Of a stretch of 64,000 nucleotides of DNA, positions 25,056-33,133 are shown in pieces. Position numbers and translations under genes: made by a program. The stretch covers positions 1 to 64,000 of the forward strand of contig CAJUQM010000007.1 of the NCBI GenBank assembly GCA_910588005.1. Direction: 5' to 3'. Source of the stretch: an uncultured Oscillibacter sp. (lineage in GTDB: Bacteria; Bacillota; Clostridia; Oscillospirales; Oscillospiraceae). A model generated the notes under the pieces. That model saw only the letters and a list, made by a program, of their open reading frames with translations. It was not told where the DNA came from and made no database searches. Position 1 is the first letter of the stretch; each line of letters opens with the position of its first letter.

Positions 25056-26084
25056 ATGAAGAAGTGTGCTGCTCTGCTGGCGGCGGCGGCGCTGCTGCTC
25101 TGCGGGTGCTCCGTGGGGATCATCGGCGGAGCTGACGGTCCCACGCAGGTTGTTACCGGCGGCGGCAAAGAGGACCTGCGGGAGCTGGACGTGGTGCTGG
25201 ACTGGTACCCCAACGCCCTCCACGCCTTTTTGTATGTGGCCATGGAGAAGGGCTACTATGCGGAGGAGGGGCTGAAGGTCAATATCCGCTTTCCCTCCAA
25301 CGCCAACGATGCCATCTCCCTGGTGGCGGCGGGGAAGGCGGACATCGGGCTTTACTACCAGCAGGATGTGATTCAGGCCCGGGCCAACCAGGCCGTACCG
25401 GTGAAGTCCATCGGCGCGGTGGTGCAGGGACCGCTGAACATCGTCCTGTCTTTGAAGGAGAAGAATATCGCCTCCCCCAAGGACTTGGCGGGCAAAACCG
25501 TGGGCTATGCCGGAACGGAGCTGTCGGAAGTGCTGGTCCGCAGCATCATGGAGGACGTAGGTGCGGACAGCGGTGATGTGGCGATGGTCGATGTGGGCTT
25601 TGACCTTATGAGTTCCATGACCACCGGCAGCGTGGACGCCACCATCGGATGCCTGAAAAATCACGAGGTCCCCCAGCTGATCGAGGAGGGCTTTGACGTC
25701 AGTTGGTTTGATTTGTACGACTACGGTGTACCGGTCTACTATGAGGGCGTATTTCTGGCGGGCGACAGCGCCGTTGAAAACGACCGGGAGACCCTCTCGG
25801 CCTTTCTGCGGGCCAGCGCAAAGGGGTTCGCGGATATGAGGAGCGATCCGGAAGAGGCGCTGAAGATTCTTCTCTCCAACCAGAACGAGGAGAATTTCCC
25901 CCTGTCGGAGACCGTGGAACGGTCCAGCATGGCGGTGCTTCTGCCTTTGATGGAGACGGAGGATGCGGAGTTTCTCACCCAGTCCGACGGCTGCTGGCAG
26001 GAGAATATCGACTGGATGCTCTCCCAGGGGCTGATTGAGACAGCCCCGGCCCTGGACGACGTGCGGGCGGAGATCCCATTCTGA
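25056..26084 (+). CDS. thiY: ThiY-like substrate-binding lipoprotein
   Basis: The extracytoplasmic receptor of the ThiXYZ importer. The 342-residue NMT1/Thi5-like protein has a signal peptide with lipobox LCGC (lipidated Cys18) and the family start VVLDWYPNALHAFLYVAMEKGYYAEEGLKV near residue 50, then GKADIGLYYQQDVIQARA and LKGKTVGYAG-type segments. AAGGAG sits 10 bases before the ATG. Unusual: right after the lipid Cys comes GIIGGADGPT, a short motif better known from the beta subunit of sodium-pumping decarboxylases. No clear terminator follows before the guaD promoter. Confidence 0.85.
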   Translation: MKKCAALLAAAALLLCGCSVGIIGGADGPTQVVTGGGKEDLRELDVVLDWYPNALHAFLYVAMEKGYYAEEGLKVNIRFPSNANDAISLVAAGKADIGLYYQQDVIQARANQAVPVKSIGAVVQGPLNIVLSLKEKNIASPKDLAGKTVGYAGTELSEVLVRSIMEDVGADSGDVAMVDVGFDLMSSMTTGSVDATIGCLKNHEVPQLIEEGFDVSWFDLYDYGVPVYYEGVFLAGDSAVENDRETLSAFLRASAKGFADMRSDPEEALKILLSNQNEENFPLSETVERSSMAVLLPLMETEDAEFLTQSDGCWQENIDWMLSQGLIETAPALDDVRAEIPF

Positions 26085-26148
26085 GGGAGGCGGGCGGCGG
26101 CCGGGGAGGAGCGCCCCGGCCCTGGGGCGCGAAAGTCTGTGCCGGGCC

Positions 26149-26177
26149 TTGCGTTTCCACACGGGCTGTGGTATACT
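26149..26177 (+). promoter_or_regulatory. Promoter of the guanine deaminase unit
   Basis: TTGCGT (26149-26154), 17 bp, TATACT (26172-26177). The transcript would begin about 20 bases before the purine aptamer. Confidence 0.6.
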
Positions 26178-26203
26178 GAAACACAGCCGGAGAAAAGTGA
26201 ACA

Positions 26204-26269
26204 GCTCATATAGTTTCGCTGTGATGGCGCGAAAGTTTCTACGGGGCCGCCTAAGGTCCTGCTATGAGT
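26204..26269 (+). ncRNA. Purine riboswitch, guanine type
   Basis: P1 is CTCATA (26205-26210) with TATGAG (26263-26268). P2 is TTTCGC/GCGAAA with a loop ending ATGG, J2/3 is the invariant AAGTTTCTAC, and P3 is GGGCC/GGTCC with a CC...TAA loop. The specificity position just before TATGAG is C, as in guanine rather than adenine aptamers. J1/2 reads TATAGTT where most aptamers have TATAATC, a possible variant. It lies 70 bases before guanine deaminase. Confidence 0.85.
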
Positions 26270-26340
26270 GTCTTTCCGCAGGGGGAACCCTGCCGGGAAG
26301 GCGCTTTTCTTTCTGCAAAATTTCGGAAGGAGTTGTTGTC

Positions 26341-27618
26341 ATGGCTTTGACGGTTTTGAAGGGTACCATTGTCTCCGCCCCGGCCCTGGGGCGGCTGGAG
26401 GTTGTCAAAGGCGGCTATCTTGTGGCGGAGGACGGCGTGGTCAGGGGGGTGTTTTCCGCCCTGCCGGAGCGGTACGCCGGGGCGGCGGTGGAGGACTTCG
26501 GTGACGCGCTGGTCCTCCAGTCTCTGGCGGATTTACACCTCCATGCCCCCCAGTATCCCATGATGGCTGTGGGGATGGACCTGCCTCTGCTGGATTGGCT
26601 GAACACCTATGCGTTTCCCACGGAGGCCCGGTACGCCGACCTGGACTATGCCCGGGAGGTCTACCGGCGGCTGGCCAGGGACCTTGTCGAAAACGGAACG
26701 ACCCGGGTGTGCATGTTTTCCTCCCTTCACCGGCAGGCCACGCGCATTTTGATGGAGGAGCTGGAAAGAGCCGGAGTTACGGGATATGTGGGTAAGGTGA
26801 ATATGGACCGCAACGGTGCGCCGGATCTTCAGGAGACCACGGAGGAGTCTATGGCGGAGACGCTGCGGTGGCTGGAGGAGTGCCGGGATTTTCGCCTTGT
26901 CAAGCCCATGGTGACGCCGCGGTTCACCCCCTCCTGCACCGATGAATTGATGGACTTTTTGGGAAAGCTGGCGGCGGAGAGGGGGCTGCCGGTTCAGTCT
27001 CACCTGTCGGAAAACCGGGCGGAGATCGCCTGGGTGGCGGAGCTGCACCCGGACTGTGGACAGTACTGGGAGACCTACGCCAAGTACGGCCTGTGGAATG
27101 CGCGTACCCTGATGGCCCACTGTGTCTGGAGCGATGAGCGGGAGCGGCGGGCTATGAAGGACGCCGGCGTCACCGCGGTCCACTGCGCGGACTCCAATCA
27201 GGTCCTCTGCTCCGGCGTGGCCCCGGTGCGGGCGATGCTGGACGAGGGGATGAAGGTGGCCCTGGGAACCGATGTGGCCGGCGGGTCCTCTCTGAGCATG
27301 TTCGACGCGGCGGCGGCAGCCATCGGAGCGTCCAAGTCCCGCCGGATTCTGGACGGCGGGGAGACGGGGCTTTTAAACGCGGCGGAGGCCTGGTATCTGG
27401 CCACCTCTGCGGGGGCCGCGTTCTTTGGGGCCGCTCCGGGCTTTGCCCCGGGCGGCGCCCTTCATGCCCTGGTACTGGATGACAGCCGGCTGCTCCAGCC
27501 CCATCCTCTGACGCCGGAGGAGCGCCTGGAGCGGTGCCTGTACGTCCGGCAGCCCGGAGCGGTCCGGGCGGTGTGGAGCGCGGGACGGAAGGTGTTCTCC
27601 GCGGAACTGTCCACATGA
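26341..27618 (+). CDS. guaD: Guanine deaminase (amidohydrolase superfamily)
   Basis: Deaminates guanine to xanthine and ammonia. The 425-residue metal-dependent amidohydrolase shows the first metal motif LADLHLHAPQYPMM near residue 63, PRFTPSCTDELM near 195, HLSENRAEIAWV near 220, MAHCVWSDERE near 260 and the metal Asp in LGTDVAGGSSLSMF near 312, which is the GuaD pattern. The ATG at 26341 is preceded by GGAAGGAG. The guanine-type riboswitch upstream supports the substrate independently. Purine catabolism or nitrogen salvage is the likely role. Confidence 0.9.
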   Translation: MALTVLKGTIVSAPALGRLEVVKGGYLVAEDGVVRGVFSALPERYAGAAVEDFGDALVLQSLADLHLHAPQYPMMAVGMDLPLLDWLNTYAFPTEARYADLDYAREVYRRLARDLVENGTTRVCMFSSLHRQATRILMEELERAGVTGYVGKVNMDRNGAPDLQETTEESMAETLRWLEECRDFRLVKPMVTPRFTPSCTDELMDFLGKLAAERGLPVQSHLSENRAEIAWVAELHPDCGQYWETYAKYGLWNARTLMAHCVWSDERERRAMKDAGVTAVHCADSNQVLCSGVAPVRAMLDEGMKVALGTDVAGGSSLSMFDAAAAAIGASKSRRILDGGETGLLNAAEAWYLATSAGAAFFGAAPGFAPGGALHALVLDDSRLLQPHPLTPEERLERCLYVRQPGAVRAVWSAGRKVFSAELST

Positions 27619-27686
27619 GGAGCGGTGCCCCGGAGGGTTTGACCGGGGCTGCGGAGGCCGGCCGGATCTGAGATTCCGCGGCAAAA

Positions 27687-27721
27687 CAACGGGTGGGACA
27701 TCTGGGATGCCCCACCCGTTG
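27687..27721 (+). terminator. Hairpin after guaD
   Basis: CAACGGGTGGG (27687-27697) pairs with CCCACCCGTTG (27711-27721), with a small CATC/GATG stem inside. There is no T-run on the plus strand, while the minus strand reads into GTTTTG. It probably ends the guaD transcript. The next 115 bases to the metG promoter look empty. Confidence 0.65.
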
Positions 27722-27837
27722 TGAATTTCAGCGCCTTAATGTATCGGTCCTCCGCCGCTGAGAGAATTTTTTAAACAGGGCTTTAGAATTTTGCCGGTTT
27801 GGGAAAATAGGGCACGGGGGGACTGCGTTTCCGCCAC

Positions 27838-27866
27838 TTGATGCCTCCGGAAAAATATGCTATACT
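27838..27866 (+). promoter_or_regulatory. Promoter of metG
   Basis: TTGATG (27838-27843), 17 bp, TATACT (27861-27866). No T-box sequence is present in the 75-base leader. Confidence 0.7.
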
Positions 27867-27944
27867 GAACAATACTGCAAAACCGCACTGGCGAATTCCG
27901 GCACCCTTTCATTCGGGGCCGCCGCTGAAAAGGAGAGACGCCCT

Positions 27945-29927
27945 ATGGAAAATAAGAAATTCTATATCACCACGCCGATCTACTATCCCTCGGACAAGCT
28001 CCATATCGGCCATACCTACTGCACCGTGGCCACCGATACCCTGGCCCGCTATCACCGCCTCCGGGGCGAGGACGTCATGTTCCTCACCGGTACCGACGAG
28101 CATGGACAGAAAATTGAGGACAAGGCCCGGGAGGCCGGCGTTACTCCCAAGGAGTTTGTGGACCGCATTGTGGAGGGTCCCGGCGGCGTGCTGGATCTGT
28201 GGAAGCTGATGAATATCTCCAACGACCGCTTTATCCGCACCACGGACGATTATCACGTGGCCTCCGTCCAGCGGATTTTCCGCCGGATGTATGATAGCGG
28301 GGATATTTACAAGGGCACCTACAAGGGCAAGTACTGCAAGCCCTGCGAGTCCTTTTGGACCGAGAGCCAGCTGGTGGACGGCAAATGCCCCGACTGTGGC
28401 CGGGAGGTTCAGGACGCCGAGGAGGAGGCGTATTTCTTCCGCCTGAGCAAGTATGCCGGCCGTATCCGGGATCTGCTGGAGAACACCGATTTTCTGGAGC
28501 CACGCTCCCGGGTCAACGAGATGGTGAAGAACTTCATCGACCCGGGACTGGAGGACCTGTGCGTCTCACGGACGAGCTTTTCCTGGGGCGTGCCCGTGGA
28601 TTTTGACCCCGGACATGTGGTCTACGTCTGGGTGGACGCCCTCACCAACTATATCACTGCCCTGGGCTATGAGAACGACCGGTACGGCGACTACGGCAAG
28701 GGCTGGTGGCCCGGCGTAAACATTGTGGGCAAGGAGATTGTCCGCTTCCACTCCATTATCTGGCCGGCCATTTTGATGAGCTTGGGCGAGCCGCTTCCCA
28801 AAAAGTGCTTCGGCCACGGCTGGCTGCTGCTGGACGGAGGCAAGATGAGCAAGTCCAAGGGCAATGTGGTGGACCCCTATATTCTGGCCGAAAAGTTTGG
28901 CGTGGACGCTCTGCGTTTCTTCCTGATGCGCACCTTTCCCTTTGGGTCCGACGGCAATTTCTCCAACGAGCTTTTGATCCAGACCATCAATACAGATCTG
29001 GCCAACGACCTGGGGAATCTGGTGAGCCGTACTACCGCCATGACGGGGAAGTACTTCGGCGGCTCCTTGCCCGCCGGATGTGCCGACTGGGACGGCCCGG
29101 AGTCCTGCGACACGGAGCTGCGGGAGGCCGCCATGGCCCTGCGGAGCGCCTATGAGAAGGATATGGAGTCCTTTGCGCCCCATACGGCCTTGGCGGACGT
29201 GTTCAAGGTGATCCAGCGGGCCAACAAGTATATCGATGAGAACACCCCCTGGAAGCTGTCCAAGGACATGGAGGCCAATGGCCGGCGTCTTGCCCGCGTC
29301 CTCTATACCCTGCTGGAGACCACCCGGATCTGCGGCGTGCTGCTGACGCCCTTTATGCCCGGTTCCATGGAGAAGCTCTTTGCCCAGATCGGGGCCACCG
29401 CCGGGTGCCGGACTTGGGACAGCGCCGCCCAGTGGGGCGCTCTGCCGGAGACTGCCGCCGTCAACAAGGGAGAGAATCTGTTCCCCCGCGTAGAGATGGA
29501 CAAGGCTCTGGAGGAGCTGGAGGCGGCCGCCGAAGCCGCAAAACAGGCGGCTTTCCGCCCGGATATCGAGATTGAACCCCAGCTGGCGGAGAAGGTGGAC
29601 TTTGATACCTTCTGCAAATCCGACTTCCGGGTGGTGAAGGTAAAATCCTGCGACGCCGTGAAAAAAAGCGCCAAGCTCCTGCGCTTTACCCTGGATGACG
29701 GCACCGGCGTGGACCGGCAGATCCTCTCCGGCATCCACCAGTGGTACGAGCCGGAGGACCTGGTGGGGAAGACCCTGGTGGCCATTGTCAATCTGCCGCC
29801 CCGGAAGATGATGGGGCTGGAGAGCAACGGTATGCTGATCTCCGCCGTTCACACGGAGAAGGGGGAGGAGGCGCTGCACCTGCTTATGGTGGACGACGCC
29901 ATCCCCGCCGGAGCGAAGCTCTGCTGA
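27945..29927 (+). CDS. metG: Methionyl-tRNA synthetase
   Basis: Charges tRNA-Met with methionine. The 660-residue class I enzyme has HIGH as KLHIGHTYC near residue 20, a zinc knuckle (YCKPCESFW...KCPDCGRE, ~128-150), KMSKS as GGKMSKSKGN near 300, a helical anticodon-binding domain, and a C-terminal tRNA-binding (Trbp111-like) domain from about 555 (VDFDTFCKSDFRVVKVKSCDAVKKS). GAAAAGGAG precedes the ATG. This is the usual length for the long form with the C-terminal dimerisation domain. Confidence 0.97.
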   Translation: MENKKFYITTPIYYPSDKLHIGHTYCTVATDTLARYHRLRGEDVMFLTGTDEHGQKIEDKAREAGVTPKEFVDRIVEGPGGVLDLWKLMNISNDRFIRTTDDYHVASVQRIFRRMYDSGDIYKGTYKGKYCKPCESFWTESQLVDGKCPDCGREVQDAEEEAYFFRLSKYAGRIRDLLENTDFLEPRSRVNEMVKNFIDPGLEDLCVSRTSFSWGVPVDFDPGHVVYVWVDALTNYITALGYENDRYGDYGKGWWPGVNIVGKEIVRFHSIIWPAILMSLGEPLPKKCFGHGWLLLDGGKMSKSKGNVVDPYILAEKFGVDALRFFLMRTFPFGSDGNFSNELLIQTINTDLANDLGNLVSRTTAMTGKYFGGSLPAGCADWDGPESCDTELREAAMALRSAYEKDMESFAPHTALADVFKVIQRANKYIDENTPWKLSKDMEANGRRLARVLYTLLETTRICGVLLTPFMPGSMEKLFAQIGATAGCRTWDSAAQWGALPETAAVNKGENLFPRVEMDKALEELEAAAEAAKQAAFRPDIEIEPQLAEKVDFDTFCKSDFRVVKVKSCDAVKKSAKLLRFTLDDGTGVDRQILSGIHQWYEPEDLVGKTLVAIVNLPPRKMMGLESNGMLISAVHTEKGEEALHLLMVDDAIPAGAKLC

Positions 29928-30012
29928 TGCAAAAGCGGAAGGCATTTTTGGGTTTGCGGGAATCTCAAATTTTGAGACCTCCTGTCGGGAGGCGTCAGAA
30001 AGGAACATCTCA

Positions 30013-30672
30013 ATGCGTTTGCAAAGCGCCATTTTCGATATGGACGGCACCCTGCTGGACTCTATGCACATCTGGCGGGACATTGGTCCCAGAATGCTCC
30101 GCGCCCGGGGCATCCAGCCTGCTCCGGACCTGGGAGAGCGGCTGAAGGTTATGACCGCCCGGCAGGGGGCCGCCTACTGCAAGGAGACCTACCTTCTCCC
30201 GGACACGGTGGATGAGGTATACGCGCAGATTGAGGCCCAGGTAAAGGGGTTTTATGAAAATGAGGCGGAGGTCAAGCCGGGGGTGAAAAATCTCCTGTCC
30301 CTCTTAAAGATGGAGGGCGTCTGGATGTACGTTGCCACTGCCACAGACCGCCACCTGGCGGAGAGCGCCCTCCGCCACGCCGGGATCCGGGACTATTTCC
30401 GGGGGATTGTCACCTCCGCCGAGACGGGGGTGGGCAAGGACGCCAGCCCGGAGATCTATGAGCGGGCCATGCGGCGGCTGCAGTCCAATAAAAAGGACAC
30501 CGTGATTTTTGAGGATGCCCTCCACGCCATCCGTACCGCCAAGGCGGCGGGCTTTCGGGTGGCGGCGGTCTATGATCCCTCTGCCGAGGAGGATCAGGAG
30601 GAGATCCGCTCCCTGGCGGACTACTATTTCCGCTCGTTTGAGGAGCTGTTTGAGACGGAGACGCTGAACTAG
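30013..30672 (+). CDS. HAD-superfamily hydrolase (phosphatase/phosphoglucomutase-like)
   Basis: A 219-residue HAD hydrolase: FDMDGTLLDSM at residue 9, a helical cap, VATATDRH, KDASPEIYERAM with the motif III Lys, and VIFEDALHAIRTAKAAGF as motif IV. Close to the YcjU/GmhB-like cap C1 group; substrate unknown. It lies 85 bases after metG with its own AAAGGA site, probably in the same transcript, and ends at a strong terminator. Confidence 0.82.
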   Translation: MRLQSAIFDMDGTLLDSMHIWRDIGPRMLRARGIQPAPDLGERLKVMTARQGAAYCKETYLLPDTVDEVYAQIEAQVKGFYENEAEVKPGVKNLLSLLKMEGVWMYVATATDRHLAESALRHAGIRDYFRGIVTSAETGVGKDASPEIYERAMRRLQSNKKDTVIFEDALHAIRTAKAAGFRVAAVYDPSAEEDQEEIRSLADYYFRSFEELFETETLN

Positions 30673-30693
30673 GCCGGTTTCTAAACGGGACCT

Positions 30694-30727
30694 AAAAATT
30701 TGACGGGCTGTGCCCGTCAAATTTTTT
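30694..30727 (+). terminator. Strong intrinsic terminator after the HAD gene
   Basis: AAATTTGACGGGC pairs with GCCCGTCAAATTT around TGT (stem core 30702-30718), ending in six T (30722-30727). Confidence 0.92.
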
Positions 30728-30788
30728 GCGGCCGTTTGTAACGTTTGCCTTTTCCGGGGGATATATAGGGTGAAAGGAGGGGAAAACC

Positions 30789-31277
30789 GTGGATGATATG
30801 AGCGAAATTTACCGCCGCCATGCCCAGACTGTCTACAAGTTTCTCCTCTCTCAAACCCACGATCCGGATCTGGCGGAGGAGCTGACCCAGGAGACCTTTT
30901 ATCAGGCGGTGCGCTCCATCGGCCGGTTTGACGGCGGCTGCAAGGTCTCCGTATGGCTCTGCCAGATTGCCAAGCACCTGTGGTATCAGTATCTGCGCAG
31001 GCATAAGCGGGAATCTCCCATGCCGGAAGCTGCGCCGGAGGCACCCACCCCCTCGGCGGAGGAGGGGCTGCTGGAGCGGGAGGGAAAACTGGACTTGCTG
31101 CGGCAGATTCATGACCTGGGGACGGACGCCCGGGAAGTGGTGTATCTCCGGGCCTTTGGGGGACTGACGTTTCGGGAGATCGGAGATGTGATGGGGAGGA
31201 CGGAGACCTGGGCAAGAGTGACCTTTTACAGGACGAAGGAGAAACTGCGAAACGGAGGAACGAGCGATGAAGAATGA
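30789..31277 (+). CDS. ECF-type RNA polymerase sigma factor
   Basis: A 162-residue sigma-70-family factor with region 2 (SEIYRRHAQTVYKFLLSQTHDPDLAEELTQETFYQAVRSI) and region 4 (LDLLRQIHDLGTDAREVVYLRAFGGLTFREIGDVMGRTETWARVTFYRTKEKLR), with no region 1 or 3. It uses a GTG start with GAAAGGAGGGG upstream. Its 3' end overlaps the anti-sigma gene by 11 bases. The promoter region carries TTTGTAACG about 50 bases upstream, reminiscent of ECF -35 boxes, but I could not fix a -10. Confidence 0.88.
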   Translation: MDDMSEIYRRHAQTVYKFLLSQTHDPDLAEELTQETFYQAVRSIGRFDGGCKVSVWLCQIAKHLWYQYLRRHKRESPMPEAAPEAPTPSAEEGLLEREGKLDLLRQIHDLGTDAREVVYLRAFGGLTFREIGDVMGRTETWARVTFYRTKEKLRNGGTSDEE

Positions 31278-32373
31278 TCTGACCTGCGCGGTGGTGAGGG
31301 ACCTGCTGCCAAGCTGCGTGGAAAACCTGGCGGCGGCGGAGACGGTTCAGGCGGTGGAGCGGCACCTGGCCGCCTGTCCGGACTGCGCTGCGAAACACGC
31401 GGCCATGGTGGACCCGGAGCTGGCTGCCAAGCTGGAGGAGGAGCGGCGGGAGCTGGACTACCTGAGACGGGTGAAGCGGCGGAGCTGGTTTCGGATTTTG
31501 GCGGCAGTGGTGTGCACGGTGCTGGTGATCGCTGGGGGTTTTGCCGCCAAAATCTTTCTGATCGGCACCCCCATCCAGCCCCAGACCTACGCTCTGCGCC
31601 ACTATGTGGACGAGGAGAACGTGCTGCACCTGATCATCGACTGCGTAAACTCCGCCTGGGCCTATCACGGCTGGAAAACGGAGGAGACGGACGGCGTTGT
31701 GGAGATCTCCGGCCGGTCCGTCACGGTCTCTCCGGTCCATAAAGAGGGGTGGGGCCGCCTGAAGGTGCCCCTGGAGGGCGTCCGGGAGGTCCGGCTCTGC
31801 GGGGACGTGGTTTATCAGGATGGCGTGGTGGTTGGCAGCGCGGCCATGCACCGCTACGGGGCCCGCACGCCCTATGTGGGAGAGGCCCCGGCCCTGGGCC
31901 GGGTGGCGGAGGCCGTAGGGCTGGACGCGCAGTGGAGCTATACCACAGAGCTGGCCACCGGCCAGCGGCCCTACCGATGGACCATCAAATTCCAGGACCA
32001 CTGGGGTGACACCTCCGCCGGGGAGTGGATGCGTTATTACTACGGCCCCCAGATGCTGGCTTTGGTTGACAATCTGGACGAGGTGGGCTGGACCTACACC
32101 ACCGCCACCTCCTCGGGAAAGACCTTCTGTGAGGGCGTGCTGACCCTGGAGGAGGCCGATGCCCATCTGGCGGAGCTGCTGGAGGGGAGCAGTCTGGACG
32201 GGCGGTGGAAGGAGCTGAAAAGCGTCAAGGACTTTGCCGCCACCCCCGCCGGGATGCAGGTGCTCTATGACCTGCTGTGGGAGGACCTGGAAACCGTGTT
32301 CAATTCCCGCACGTGGATTGAAACAGTGCCTTCGGAGTCCTCCCCGGACGGACCCGATTTTTTGGAGACATAA
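31267..32373 (+). CDS. Membrane anti-sigma factor with a ZAS zinc finger
   Basis: A 368-residue single-span membrane protein. Residues ~5-42 form a zf-HC2/ZAS domain (CAVVRDLLPSCVEN, then VERHLAACPDC, giving the HxxxCxxC motif that grips region 2 of ECF sigma factors). One membrane span lies at ~77-97 (FRILAAVVCTVLVIAGGFAA), and a large extracytoplasmic domain follows with no family I recognise, probably DUF4825-like. It is translated from a GGAGG site inside the sigma gene. It should hold the sigma inactive until an envelope signal is sensed. Confidence 0.82.
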   Translation: MKNDLTCAVVRDLLPSCVENLAAAETVQAVERHLAACPDCAAKHAAMVDPELAAKLEEERRELDYLRRVKRRSWFRILAAVVCTVLVIAGGFAAKIFLIGTPIQPQTYALRHYVDEENVLHLIIDCVNSAWAYHGWKTEETDGVVEISGRSVTVSPVHKEGWGRLKVPLEGVREVRLCGDVVYQDGVVVGSAAMHRYGARTPYVGEAPALGRVAEAVGLDAQWSYTTELATGQRPYRWTIKFQDHWGDTSAGEWMRYYYGPQMLALVDNLDEVGWTYTTATSSGKTFCEGVLTLEEADAHLAELLEGSSLDGRWKELKSVKDFAATPAGMQVLYDLLWEDLETVFNSRTWIETVPSESSPDGPDFLET

Positions 32374-32377
32374 GGAA

Positions 32378-32406
32378 ACAGCGGGGCGGCTTTGCCGCCC
32401 CGCTGT
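32378..32406. terminator. Bidirectional terminator between anti-sigma and marR genes
   Basis: ACAGCGGGGCGGC (32378-32390) with GCCGCCCCGCTGT (32394-32406), TTT loop: a perfect 13-bp stem at the meeting point of convergent genes. The T-runs are short. Confidence 0.8.
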
Positions 32407-32883
32407 TCAGATCTCCTCCGGATGGGTCCTTTCATACGCCTCCAGCAGATGGCAGAAGTTCTGCCGCCGCTCATCCCGGCTGCGGAGCTGAAGTTTGTCC
32501 AGCAGAGAGACCAGGGCGGTCAGCTCCGCCTCCTCCAGCTCTGCCGTCAGCCAGTCAAAGTAAAAGGCCTCCGCCTCCACCTTGGCCTCCCGCAGGGCGT
32601 CGCCCCGCTCCGTGACAAAGAGCTGTTTTCGCCGCTTGTCCTCGGGGTTGGGCAGGCGGCGGATATAACCCGCCTCCTCCAGCTTCGCCGCCCGGCGGGC
32701 AATGGTGCTCTTGTCCAGACAGTACAGCCGCCGCAGCTCCTCTTGGGTGACGCTGGGCCGGTGCCGCACGGTGTGGATCATATCGTAGTCGCTGAGGCTC
32801 AGGTCCGTGTTGCCCAGGGCTTGGGCCACAAACCGCTGGGCGTCCCTGTCAATTTTGCGGATTCGGCGGTTGGTGGGGTCCAT
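32407..32883 (-). CDS. MarR-family transcriptional regulator
   Basis: A 158-residue winged-helix regulator: LSLSDYDMIHTVRHRPSVTQEELRRLYCLDKSTIARRAAKLEEAGYIRRLPNPEDKRRKQLFVTERG is the MarR HTH and wing (residues ~28-95), flanked by dimerisation helices. It stands alone, has its own promoter (32913-32941), and the neighbouring GTTGC/GCAAC dyad is a possible operator. Ligand and targets unknown. Confidence 0.85.
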   Translation of the reverse strand: MDPTNRRIRKIDRDAQRFVAQALGNTDLSLSDYDMIHTVRHRPSVTQEELRRLYCLDKSTIARRAAKLEEAGYIRRLPNPEDKRRKQLFVTERGDALREAKVEAEAFYFDWLTAELEEAELTALVSLLDKLQLRSRDERRQNFCHLLEAYERTHPEEI

Positions 32884-32912
32884 AGCGTCATCCCCTTCAT
32901 CTTGTTTTTTAC

Positions 32913-32941
32913 ATCATAACAGGAGGACGGGGGTCCGTCAA
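32913..32941 (-). promoter_or_regulatory. Promoter of the marR gene
   Basis: On the minus strand TTGACG (32941-32936), 17 bp, TATGAT (32918-32913), 30 bases before the start codon. Confidence 0.75.
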
Positions 32942-32976
32942 TTCTGCCGGAACATTTTCGACGGATTGCACAAATC

Positions 32977-33028
32977 GTTGCAACACGCAACAATTTTGCT
33001 TGACTTTTCTACGGCGGGAACGTATGAT
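32977..33028 (+). promoter_or_regulatory. Orphan plus-strand promoter with an adjoining dyad
   Basis: TTGACT (33000-33005), 17 bp, TATGAT (33023-33028), with an inverted repeat GTTGC-AACAC-GCAAC (32977-32991) just upstream of the -35 box. There is no plus-strand gene downstream: only ~60 bases, then a hairpin at 33090-33118 and the 3' end of the minus-strand DUF4179-like gene. It may drive a small or antisense RNA. Confidence 0.5.
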
Positions 33029-33089
33029 AAGTTTGTCGGGAGGACTGGGAAACCTTCCGCGCCACGGGAATTTTTAGAATACACAAAGA

Positions 33090-33118
33090 GCGCGCCAGGG
33101 CTGATCACCCTGGCGCGC
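33090..33118. terminator. Hairpin after the DUF4179-like gene
   Basis: GCGCGCCAGGG (33090-33100) with CCCTGGCGCGC (33108-33118), 7-base loop. On the minus strand it is followed by TCTTTGTG, giving a weak terminator for the sigma/anti-sigma pair; it could also end the orphan plus-strand transcript. Confidence 0.7.
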
Positions 33119-33133
33119 CTGACGTTTACTGCC

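Noticed and set aside
27867..27944. T-box leader for metG
   Set aside because: The conserved GGTGG/NACCGCG signature is missing and the leader is too short.
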